Assembly: GCF_947499705.1 (NCBI RefSeq)
Contig: NZ_CANMPJ010000001.1
Span: 655,501-719,500, forward strand
Direction: 5' to 3'
DNA from: an uncultured Erythrobacter sp.
GTDB taxonomy: Bacteria > Pseudomonadota > Alphaproteobacteria > Sphingomonadales > Sphingomonadaceae
Length of the DNA: 64,000 nt
The stretch's first letter is position 1; each line of letters begins with the position of its first letter. A program made the position numbers and the translations under genes. Shown in pieces: positions 1 to 7,555 of this stretch. Below the pieces are notes generated by a model. That model made no database searches, was not told where the DNA came from, and was given only the letters and a program-made list of their open reading frames with translations.

Positions 1-2
1 TG

Positions 3-1931
3 TCGACCGGCGTCAATCTCGTTGTGCCGCTGACAAGCCGCCGAAATGGCTTCGCCGACGCGCTTGGCAGCTTCACACTCAATGGCCAGATTGGGCTCAA
101 CCGCCTATCTGACTTCGGCACGCTTGGTGACTACACGATTGGCCTTAATTGGGGCGTGACCGACAAGCTTACCTTGTCCGCCAACTATATCGTTCGCGAA
201 GTCGCGCCCGGCCTCACCTCGCTCGGCAATCCGGAAGTCCAGTTCTTCAACGTACCGGTGTTCGACTTTACCAATGGCGAAACCGTACTCGCGACCGTGA
301 CTACGGGCGGAAACCCCGACTTGCTCGCGGAGACCCAGCGCGATTGGAAATTCGCGCTCAACTGGGAATTGCCGTTCATCGACAACACCCGCTTCACGGC
401 CGAGTATATCCGCAACCGATCCGACGATGTGACGCGCGGGTTTCCGATCATTTCCCCAGAGATCGAAGCGGCTTTCCCCGACCGGATCACGCGCGATGCG
501 GGTGGCACTCTGATCGCGGTCGATCGCCGCCCTGTGACCTTCGCCGAGACACGGGCAAACCGCTTGCAATTCGGCCTGTTTACCCGCGGCAGCTTTGGTG
601 CAGGTGACCAAGGTCGTCGCGGTGGACGCCCTAGTGCTGGAAGGCCGCCGGGCACAGGTGGGCGCGGTGGACCTCCCGCTAGTTCTGACACGCCGCCTGA
701 AGCTGGTGCGGCTGGCCCCCCTGCGCCGGGCGGAGCGCGCGGTCCGCGAGGCCGTGGTGGGCCACCTAGCCCGGAGCAGCGCCAGCAATTCATGGCATTC
801 CGGGAGCGGCTTTGTGCCGACGATGGGCTCGCTTTCGTCACTAGATTGGTGCGTGCGGTTGAGAATGGCGAAGACCTGTCGGCTGAGATGCCTGGGTTCG
901 ACCCCCAACGCTTTGAGCGCATTCTCTCCCGCGTGCGCGACGAAAACGGCGAGATCAGCGATGAGCGTCTCGCGCAGTTTCGCGAGCGTTTGTGCAGTAT
1001 GGACCCGGGCATGTTCCGCGGCGGCCGCGGAGGTCGTGGCGGCGAGGGCGGTCCTCCTGGGCGCAGCTCTGACGGTCCTCCGCCCGGTGTCGCTGGAGGG
1101 CCTGCCGGTGGAGGCCGACCGGGTGGTCCAGCAGGCGGCGCATCGGCGGAGTTTCGCGCGCGCGCCTGCGGCGAAGATGGCGTTGCGGCCATCCGTGAGC
1201 TGGTCGGCAAAATCGAGCGCGGAGAAGATGTTTCGGCAGAGCTGCCCGGCGTCGATCCGCAGTTCATCAAGCTGGGCCTCGATCAATCGCGCGACGAGGA
1301 TGGTAACATTCCTGATGCTGCGTTGGAACGGTTTCGGGAGCAATTCTGCGCCAACCAACCAGATCAGCAAGCAGGCGGCGAAGGCGGGCCGCCAAGCGGC
1401 GCGCGCCAAGGCGGTGGCCCAGCCTTCAACCCGCTCGCACGGCGAAATTTCAGGGGTTTCCGCTACTTTGCATCGCTCAATCACACGATCGAACTCGACA
1501 ATGAGATTCTGATCGCGCCGGGCATTCCGGTGCTTGACCAGCTTGATGGTGATGCCACCGGAACATTCGGATTGTCGCGGCATTCGACGCGGTTCGACGC
1601 CGGTATCTTTGGCTCTGGAATCGGCATGCGCCTCTCCGCTCGCTACACGGGCGAGGCCACGTTGAACGGTTCAGGACTGCCGGGCAGCAGCGACATTTTC
1701 TTCGACGATCTGGCGACCTTCGACATCCGCGTTTTCAGCGAAATCGGTCAGCTGGTGGGCAAGAACGAAGGAATTCTGAAGAACTTCCGCATTTCCCTGC
1801 GCGCCGACAATGTCTTCGACGCGCGGCGGAGCGTGCGCGATGAGGATGGCGAAACGCCGCTGAACTACCAGCCGTTTCTAATCGACCCGGTCGGAAGGTT
1901 TATCGGCGTGGATATTCGGAAGTTGTTTTAG
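3..1931 (+). CDS. TonB-dependent receptor, C-terminal part (5' end outside window)
   Basis: The reading frame is open from the window edge, so the signal peptide and plug are missing. Visible residues alternate as amphipathic beta strands (for example DYTIGLNWGVTDKLTLSANY) and the chain ends on an aromatic residue (IRKLF), as outer-membrane beta barrels do. The general role is active uptake of a bulky substrate across the outer membrane using TonB energy; the substrate cannot be read. The barrel is interrupted at about 606-1433 by roughly 275 residues rich in Gly, Pro and Arg, holding two copies of a 66-residue Cys-containing module. A 492-residue antisense frame across it is a composition artefact. 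Confidence 0.85.
   Translation, partial: STGVNLVVPLTSRRNGFADALGSFTLNGQIGLNRLSDFGTLGDYTIGLNWGVTDKLTLSANYIVREVAPGLTSLGNPEVQFFNVPVFDFTNGETVLATVTTGGNPDLLAETQRDWKFALNWELPFIDNTRFTAEYIRNRSDDVTRGFPIISPEIEAAFPDRITRDAGGTLIAVDRRPVTFAETRANRLQFGLFTRGSFGAGDQGRRGGRPSAGRPPGTGGRGGPPASSDTPPEAGAAGPPAPGGARGPRGRGGPPSPEQRQQFMAFRERLCADDGLAFVTRLVRAVENGEDLSAEMPGFDPQRFERILSRVRDENGEISDERLAQFRERLCSMDPGMFRGGRGGRGGEGGPPGRSSDGPPPGVAGGPAGGGRPGGPAGGASAEFRARACGEDGVAAIRELVGKIERGEDVSAELPGVDPQFIKLGLDQSRDEDGNIPDAALERFREQFCANQPDQQAGGEGGPPSGARQGGGPAFNPLARRNFRGFRYFASLNHTIELDNEILIAPGIPVLDQLDGDATGTFGLSRHSTRFDAGIFGSGIGMRLSARYTGEATLNGSGLPGSSDIFFDDLATFDIRVFSEIGQLVGKNEGILKNFRISLRADNVFDARRSVRDEDGETPLNYQPFLIDPVGRFIGVDIRKLF
798..995 (+). repeat. 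Module 1 of a duplicated 66-residue Cys-containing domain in the TonB receptor
   Basis: It runs from FRERLCADDG to FRERLC. It shares with module 2 the pattern FRxRxCxxDG, then (E/R)xGED(L/V)SAE(M/L)PG(F/V)DPQ, then DE(N/D)G, and ends FRE(R/Q)(L/F)C. Each copy has one cysteine near each end. Gly/Pro/Arg-rich linkers flank it. Confidence 0.8.
1152..1349 (+). repeat. Module 2 of the duplicated domain in the TonB receptor
   Basis: It runs from FRARACGEDG to FREQFC and has the same length as module 1, with clear but diverged identity. This indicates an old internal duplication rather than a recent copy or an assembly artefact. The linker between the modules is almost entirely Gly, Pro, Arg and Ser. 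Confidence 0.8.
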
Positions 1932-1940
1932 GGATTTGAG

Positions 1941-1964
1941 CCCCCTCTTCTTCAGAGGAGGGGG
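1941..1964 (+). terminator. Hairpin downstream of the TonB receptor
   Basis: CCCCCTCTTC pairs with GAGGAGGGGG around a TTCA loop, giving a 10-bp stem with one G-U pair, ten bases after the receptor stop and followed by TTT. A second weaker C/T-rich hairpin lies at about 2023-2047, and a CGGACG/CGTCCG stem lies between them. The spacer probably terminates both convergent genes. Confidence 0.55.
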
Positions 1965-2048
1965 TTTGGGGGTGGTGGCGAGGCCGGGACGGACGCTTGC
2001 GCGTCCGTAACCACCCCTCGATCCCCTCCTTTGAAAAGGAAGGGAGGA

Positions 2049-2867
2049 TTATTCGTCAATACTCAACTTCGGAAACATCCAACTGTAGCTGGGTGACGCT
2101 TCAAAAGGCATCCATTCGCCCTCTTCCTGCGCCAAGCGGTCGGCCATGGCGATCATCACGCTCGGGTTTACGCCGAGGCCGCAATGGCTGGCATAGACCT
2201 GAATATTCTCGGTGGGATGATCGCTGCTCGTCTTCTTCGGGCATTGAACGCTGCCGCGCCAATGAACCACGCCGTCGGTCTTCGTAAGAATCGACGTCGT
2301 CGGCACGGGCGGTGCGATGTCGAGACCTTGGAACTGACCACCGCGTAGACGGTCAGGCTCATCACCGTTGAAGAAGTGGAACAGCCGTGCAGCATTGGTG
2401 TGGTTGCGATCATCGGTGATCGGGCTGCCCAGACTGATGACCAGCCGTGTCTTGTCCGGGTGCATTTTCGCCATTTCGCGCGCGAGCACACCGCCTAGGC
2501 TCCAGCCAATCAGCGAAACTGGACGACCGCTATCCCGGAACACGCGGCTGATCTGCGTTTCAAGCCGATCGATCAGCTCTTCGTTGATGCGAACATTGCG
2601 GCCGGAATCCCAGCCATGCGCGTCGTATCCCAGATCGCTCAGCAGGTTGCGCATTGGGACGGTAGAGCTGTTGGAGGCCATGAAGCCGGGCATCACCAGC
2701 ACCGAATGTCCATCGCCTTTCGGCAGGGTGGAGAGCATCGGGCGGCTTGCATAGAACGCACCCAGTTCGAACATCGCGCGGCCCTCGGCAAAGGTCCAGA
2801 AGCGGTTCGGCGGCTTGGCCGCTGGTGTATCGGTGGATGTGCTGAAGTCCATTGCTGCGCTGGCCAT
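2049..2867 (-). CDS. Alpha/beta hydrolase (triacylglycerol lipase/esterase-like)
   Basis: The protein has 272 residues, with a nucleophile elbow seen as GWSLGG and a preceding SVLVMPGFMAS segment typical of alpha/beta hydrolases; His near the end (SHCGLG) could complete the triad. The frame stays open upstream, but ATG at 2867 has AGGAG seven bases before it, and the longer form would start inside the preceding gene. The stop of the wax-ester-synthase-like gene overlaps this ATG (TGATG), so the two are translationally coupled. The pairing suggests a role in neutral-lipid turnover, which is inference. Confidence 0.85.
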   Translation of the reverse strand: MASAAMDFSTSTDTPAAKPPNRFWTFAEGRAMFELGAFYASRPMLSTLPKGDGHSVLVMPGFMASNSSTVPMRNLLSDLGYDAHGWDSGRNVRINEELIDRLETQISRVFRDSGRPVSLIGWSLGGVLAREMAKMHPDKTRLVISLGSPITDDRNHTNAARLFHFFNGDEPDRLRGGQFQGLDIAPPVPTTSILTKTDGVVHWRGSVQCPKKTSSDHPTENIQVYASHCGLGVNPSVMIAMADRLAQEEGEWMPFEASPSYSWMFPKLSIDE

Positions 2868-4456
2868 CAGGTGCTCTCCTTTTTGCCTCTTGGGCTTTGT
2901 TTGCGACTTGTTGTTTTCGCCGTCTTTGCGGCTGTTTTTATGGTCTTGCTTGTCGTTTTGGCGCGGCGTTTGGCCGGAGCTTTGACAGGAGCCTTGGCCG
3001 ATCTTGCTGCCGGCTTCTTCGCCGGTTTGCCATCGACTGCCTTCGCTGCCGCCAGCATCTCGTCGAAGCTGTCTTGCAGGCACTGCGAATAAAATTCGGG
3101 ATCGGGCATGATGTCGCGGCAAGCGGTGAAGCTGATATAGGCTTCGTCGACATAGCTTTGAACGACATGTGCGAGGCCGAGCCCGTCGGTCAGGCAGATA
3201 AGCGACAGCGCCATGCTCTCCATCCGAGCGCCGGATGAATAAATGTGCACCGGCGGCCCTGGTACATTGGTCACCACAGTGTTGAACGGCATCGCGAGCC
3301 GGTGCGCTATGCTGATCCGGTTAAACAGCTGGGCGCCGAGTGCCATGTAGAGTGCAGGATTGACCTTGCTGACCTCTGTCATGGTGCGCGCGCCAAGCGC
3401 ATTGGTCATCGCCTTGGAATTGCTGGTCTGGCCGAAGACATATTCGAGGCGCTCTTTCGGATCGGCGATATGCGTGCCCAGAGGCGCGATCATGGCGGCG
3501 ACCTGATTGCCCATGTCGCCTTTCTCATTGTCGGAGCGGACCGAAATCGGAGCCATCGCCGTCATGGTCCCTTTGGGCAGGTCGCCTTTCGACGTCAGAT
3601 ATTTGTGCAGCGCGCCGCCGATAATCGACAGCGCGACATCGTTAACCTTGGCATCGGGCAGGAGCGCGCGGATCGACTTGATATCGCTCAGCTTGAAGCT
3701 TCGCCCTTCGATTACGCGGTGCGGTGAGATGCTGCGATTGAAGCGCGTGCGCGGAGGCACAAGATCGCTGGAGACCTTGAAGTCTTTGCTGAGCAGGCCC
3801 TTGATCGCGCTCGCAACGCCGGGAACCGCCTGCGCTGCAACCTGCGCCTGCTTCAGCGGATTCAGCAGCGCGTTGATGTAAGATTTGCCGAGCAGTTCCA
3901 CCGGCCCCGGCACTTTCTCGGGTTTCCACGTGTCTGGCTTCTTTGGAGGTTCCGCATCCGGCGTCACAGTATGCAGCGCTTCCATCAGGTCGATCCCGCT
4001 CATTCCGTCGATGGCGGCGTGGTGGACCTTGGTCACAAATGCGAAGCAACCGGGCGGGTAATCTCTCACATTGTCGAGCCCCTCGACCACGGTGAATTCC
4101 CAGGGTGGCCGGTTCAGGTCGAGCGGGCGCGCATGGACGCGGGCCGCCTGAATGCACAATTGGCGCCAGTCGCCGGGCTTGGGCAAAGCAACGTGACGAA
4201 CGTGGTATTCCAGGTCGAAATCAGGATCTTCGATCCAGTAGGGATAATCCAGATCGAAGGGAACGCGCACCAATCGCTGGCGCATCGTCTTCGACAATTG
4301 CATCCGCGATTCAATGAACTGCAAAATGTCTTTGAAACGAACGAAACCGCCGGGCGCCGTCGCCGGGTTGTAGATCAATACGCTGCCGATATGCATCGGC
4401 GAATTCGGCGATTCCATCGCTACGAACGAGGAATCCATGCCCTGCAATTGCCGCAA
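2867..4456 (-). CDS. Wax ester synthase/acyl-CoA:diacylglycerol acyltransferase (WS/DGAT) family
   Basis: The protein has 529 residues. The family active-site motif HHxxxDG is HHAAIDG at residues 145-151, preceded by PLDLNRPPWE (111-120), and a TNVPGPP segment lies in the second half. Family members esterify acyl-CoA to fatty alcohols or diacylglycerol for storage lipid at the inner membrane. A TTG start at 4456 is chosen because GGGAGA precedes it and the family N-terminus (RQLxxxD) begins there; ATG at 4438 is the alternative. The last ~50 residues form a Lys/Ala/Thr-rich tail not needed for the fold. Confidence 0.9.
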   Translation of the reverse strand: MRQLQGMDSSFVAMESPNSPMHIGSVLIYNPATAPGGFVRFKDILQFIESRMQLSKTMRQRLVRVPFDLDYPYWIEDPDFDLEYHVRHVALPKPGDWRQLCIQAARVHARPLDLNRPPWEFTVVEGLDNVRDYPPGCFAFVTKVHHAAIDGMSGIDLMEALHTVTPDAEPPKKPDTWKPEKVPGPVELLGKSYINALLNPLKQAQVAAQAVPGVASAIKGLLSKDFKVSSDLVPPRTRFNRSISPHRVIEGRSFKLSDIKSIRALLPDAKVNDVALSIIGGALHKYLTSKGDLPKGTMTAMAPISVRSDNEKGDMGNQVAAMIAPLGTHIADPKERLEYVFGQTSNSKAMTNALGARTMTEVSKVNPALYMALGAQLFNRISIAHRLAMPFNTVVTNVPGPPVHIYSSGARMESMALSLICLTDGLGLAHVVQSYVDEAYISFTACRDIMPDPEFYSQCLQDSFDEMLAAAKAVDGKPAKKPAARSAKAPVKAPAKRRAKTTSKTIKTAAKTAKTTSRKQSPRGKKEST

Positions 4457-4602
4457 GGGTTTCTCCCGCAGACCGCCTCAAACAGAGGTGGTTTCGGCCC
4501 GTGTTTCGGACTCTGCCCAAGGGCGTAGGCACAATTCATTGACAAAACAACCTCACGCGAGCGGTAGGAGTTGCCGCCGCGTAAGGGTTTTACGCAATTT
4601 TC

Positions 4603-5793
4603 TTACGCGCCTAGAGCGTCACCGGCAGCCACACCGCTGGCCCAGGCCCATTGGAAGTTATATCCGCCAAGCCAGCCTGTGACATCGACCGCTTCGCCGA
4701 TGGCATAGAGGCCAGGCATATTCACGGCTTCCATTGTGCGCGACGAGAGTTCGGAGGTGGCAATCCCCCCGATTGTCACCTCGGCCTTGGCGAAGCCCTC
4801 CGTTCCGTTGGGTGAGAAACGCCAATCGGCCAGCTTTTCGGCAGTCTTACGCAAGTCCTTGTCCGACACATTGCCCAGCTCGCGTTCAACACCGAGTCGC
4901 TCGGAAAGCGCGTCAGCTAGACGATCGGGCAAGTGTTCGCGCAACACCGATTTCAGGCTGGCGCGCGGTTTGTCGCGCTTCAGGCCGAGGAGCCAGTCTG
5001 CTTCGGCTTCGGGCAGGAAGGTGACGCCGATATCTTCGCCGTGCCGCCAATAAGATGAGACTTGCAGGATGGCGGGGCCGGACAGACCCTTGTGCGTGAA
5101 GAGGGCTGCTTCGGCGAATTCGGTGCGCGCCTTGCCTTGGCCTGCACGGGCGCGAACAGGCGCCGAGACGCCGGAGAGTTCGCGAAACAGCACGTCTTCG
5201 CCGCCTAACGTCAGAGGAACAAGAGCTGGGCGCGGCTCGACAACTTTCAGTCCGAACTGGCGCGCAAGATCATAGGCGTACCCTGTCGCTCCCATCTTCG
5301 GGATCGAGGGGCCGCCGGTTGCGATTACTAGAGCCGGGGCGGAGTAACTTTGGCCGCGGGCGAGTAGCCCGAACAGGTCGCTATCGTGGACCACTTCGGT
5401 CACTTCAGCGCCGCAGATCACATCAACTTTGTCGTCCGGGCACTCATCCAGGAGCATCTGCACGATTTGCTTGGCCGAACCGTCGCAAAACAGCTGCCCC
5501 AAGGTCTTTTCGTGCCACGCGATGCCGTGCTTATCGACCAGATCGATGAAGTCCTGCGGCGAGTAACGTGCGAGTGCAGACTTGGCGAAATGCGGATTGG
5601 CCGACAGGAAATTTCCCGGGCCGGCATTCACATTGGTGAAGTTGCAGCGTCCACCGCCTGAGATCAAAATCTTCTTGCCGGGCTTCTCGGCCTTTTCCAG
5701 CACAGCGACTTTTAGACCGCGCTGTCCGGCCCGTGCCGCACACATCAACCCAGCGGCGCCAGCGCCCAGTACAATGACATCGTAGCTCTTCAC
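4603..5793 (-). CDS. BaiN/YhiN (HI0933) family flavoprotein oxidoreductase
   Basis: The protein has 396 residues. A dinucleotide-binding GAGAAG sits at residues 10-15 and the family signature GKKILISGGGRCNFTN follows at about 44-59. The C-terminal GGYNFQWAWASG is also characteristic. Members bind FAD; the best studied relative is linked to reduction of unsaturated steroid acids, but most, probably including this one, have no known substrate. It is followed downstream on the same strand, after about 150 bases, by the WS/DGAT gene. Confidence 0.88.
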   Translation of the reverse strand: MKSYDVIVLGAGAAGLMCAARAGQRGLKVAVLEKAEKPGKKILISGGGRCNFTNVNAGPGNFLSANPHFAKSALARYSPQDFIDLVDKHGIAWHEKTLGQLFCDGSAKQIVQMLLDECPDDKVDVICGAEVTEVVHDSDLFGLLARGQSYSAPALVIATGGPSIPKMGATGYAYDLARQFGLKVVEPRPALVPLTLGGEDVLFRELSGVSAPVRARAGQGKARTEFAEAALFTHKGLSGPAILQVSSYWRHGEDIGVTFLPEAEADWLLGLKRDKPRASLKSVLREHLPDRLADALSERLGVERELGNVSDKDLRKTAEKLADWRFSPNGTEGFAKAEVTIGGIATSELSSRTMEAVNMPGLYAIGEAVDVTGWLGGYNFQWAWASGVAAGDALGA

Positions 5794-5850
5794 GCCTCAG
5801 CCGATAGGCCGCTGAGCGAGCAATTCCAACGCAGTGGCGAAAAGAAAAAC

Positions 5851-5888
5851 GGAGCAGGGCCAAGCGGGGGCGCTGCCGGCCCTGCTCC
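5851..5888 (-). terminator. Rho-independent terminator of the haem peroxidase gene
   Basis: GGAGCAGGGCC (5851-5861) pairs perfectly with GGCCCTGCTCC (5878-5888). On the minus strand the stem is followed by GTTTTTCTTTT, the expected U-tract. It lies just after the stop at 5905. Confidence 0.85.
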
Positions 5889-5904
5889 GAATGTCACCGA
5901 CGCC

Positions 5905-7347
5905 TTAGGGGAGCGCCGGTTGAGCCACGGTAAGCAGCTTGCCGAGCGTGTTCCAATCCTCGCGCGGCACCCAATTGCGGTTGGAGCCAAGGAAGGAATG
6001 CTCGTCCAGCTCAAGCAGCCCGATCATCACTTCGGCAACGATTGTCGCTCCGACAGGTCCAAGACCCTCGCCGGGAGTGTTGGTCCCGTCGGTTTCTGCG
6101 CGGCCGATCACTTCGGCTTCGGCAAGGAGGTACAGCCACAGCGGGATCCCTTCGGCGCCGAAATCGGGATTGAGAGCGGCGATCTTGGTCAGGACCTGAT
6201 CGATCTCGGCCTGATCGCGGCCGATCGCCTCTGCGACTTTCTCACCTGCTGGCAGCAGGAAGGCATTGCCGCGCATCAGGTTGCGAGTGGCAAGCGACTT
6301 TTCCTCTGGTGGTCCATCCACGAAGGGCAGCGCAAGCAGCGCCCGCGACATCAGCGTGTCGAGCTTTTGCGTGCGCTGGACCGACCGGTTCTCCGGCGTG
6401 AAGAACAGCTCGTGCATATCGACTACCGCTTGAGTGCCGGGCACCGGAGTGAAGCCGCCGCCCAGGCCGGTGTTGTCGCTGAACAGCGGGAACTGACGTT
6501 GACCCATCTGAACTTGCAACTCGAACGGGACCATCGAGTGCCCGAAACGGTACGCCGCGACTGAGAATTCCACCGGAATGAACGGACTTGTTCCGCAGTA
6601 GTGCTTGCGCCCGCATCCAAGGATGCGTTCGACTACCGGTTTGCCGCACATATCGCCCAGGAAGTCGTTCACGACCGCCCATTGATAGTGCCACGTGGTT
6701 TGCTCGCGAGCAGCCTCGTACAGGTCGTGGCCTTCCAGACCCTCTTCCGCGTTCAGAGTGTCCGCAACATGATTGTGGAAACGGATGATCGCCAGTTGAA
6801 TCTGGCTGACGATGCGGTTCTCGTCATTACGAGGGTCGCCGATGATCGCACGGTCGTTAGGCGAGCGCAGCAGGTCATGAGCGCTCTCGCCGTTCTGGCC
6901 GGGATTGTCGGCACCTGTCAGCAATTTGACGCCGCCGAATGCTCCGCCTTGCTCGTAGAGATAGGGCTGCGCTTCCGGGCCGAGGCCGTAAATGCAGTCC
7001 AGATCCAATGTCGGAGTGCGGACGTTGGAAATCTCGCCCGGATTGTCGATTACGCTGTCGAACGTGGTCGAAGCATCCAGGGTGATGTCATGATCGACGA
7101 ACTGGCCGAAAAACACCATTCCAACTGGCACGTTGGCTGTGCGCTCCTGATCGTCCGGCGCCTCCATATTGCCGCCGGCTTCGCCAACGGTGATCAGGAT
7201 GCTGGGATCGGTGTAATTCGGCATCAGCTGCGGGAACATCCGTCCGAAGCGGTCGTCTCGCTGCTGTTCTTTGCCGTATTCGCTGCGCACACAATAGGGC
7301 GAAAGCCCCTCGAGTGTTTTCATTCCATGATGATCGGGGTTAGTCAC
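5905..7347 (-). CDS. Animal-type haem peroxidase family protein
   Basis: The 480-residue protein has the family's distal-haem motif FFGQFVDHD (distal His about residue 87), the segment DPRNDENRIVSQIQLAIIRF with the conserved Arg, and AYRFGHSMV with the proximal His at about residue 270. No signal peptide is visible. GTG at 7347 is chosen because GGAGA lies six bases upstream; an in-frame TTG at 7380 lacks a site. Relatives oxidise halides, phenols or lipids with peroxide; the substrate here is unknown. The upstream spacer is strikingly AT-rich, and an intrinsic terminator follows, so the gene is probably monocistronic. Confidence 0.85.
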   Translation of the reverse strand: MTNPDHHGMKTLEGLSPYCVRSEYGKEQQRDDRFGRMFPQLMPNYTDPSILITVGEAGGNMEAPDDQERTANVPVGMVFFGQFVDHDITLDASTTFDSVIDNPGEISNVRTPTLDLDCIYGLGPEAQPYLYEQGGAFGGVKLLTGADNPGQNGESAHDLLRSPNDRAIIGDPRNDENRIVSQIQLAIIRFHNHVADTLNAEEGLEGHDLYEAAREQTTWHYQWAVVNDFLGDMCGKPVVERILGCGRKHYCGTSPFIPVEFSVAAYRFGHSMVPFELQVQMGQRQFPLFSDNTGLGGGFTPVPGTQAVVDMHELFFTPENRSVQRTQKLDTLMSRALLALPFVDGPPEEKSLATRNLMRGNAFLLPAGEKVAEAIGRDQAEIDQVLTKIAALNPDFGAEGIPLWLYLLAEAEVIGRAETDGTNTPGEGLGPVGATIVAEVMIGLLELDEHSFLGSNRNWVPREDWNTLGKLLTVAQPALP

Positions 7348-7555
7348 GTTATTGTCTCCGTTAGTTAAAACCGAAAACAACCCGCATGTTCTATTTATGA
7401 TTCGATAGCTACAGCAATAGAAGAAGAAAGCAAAGGGAAGAGTTTGTTTTATATAGATTTTTGTATAAACGCGACATTTACTTGAAGGGCAAGATTCTGT
7501 GCGGAGCGCGCCCGCGTCTCTTCCCCCGCTGGCGAAGGCGTCCTATTTCAAGCAC

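Noticed and set aside
894..905. GGTTCGACCCCC, similar to a tRNA T-arm
   Set aside because: It is inside the TonB receptor reading frame and has no acceptor or anticodon stem around it.
105..1583. A 492-residue open frame antisense to the TonB receptor
   Set aside because: It is the complement of a Gly/Pro/Arg-rich coding region, which removes stops by composition; no ribosome-binding site or recognisable domain.
2868..3122. 85-residue N-terminal extension of the alpha/beta hydrolase frame
   Set aside because: It lies wholly inside the WS/DGAT gene, in another frame, while ATG at 2867 has AGGAG and a TGATG coupling.
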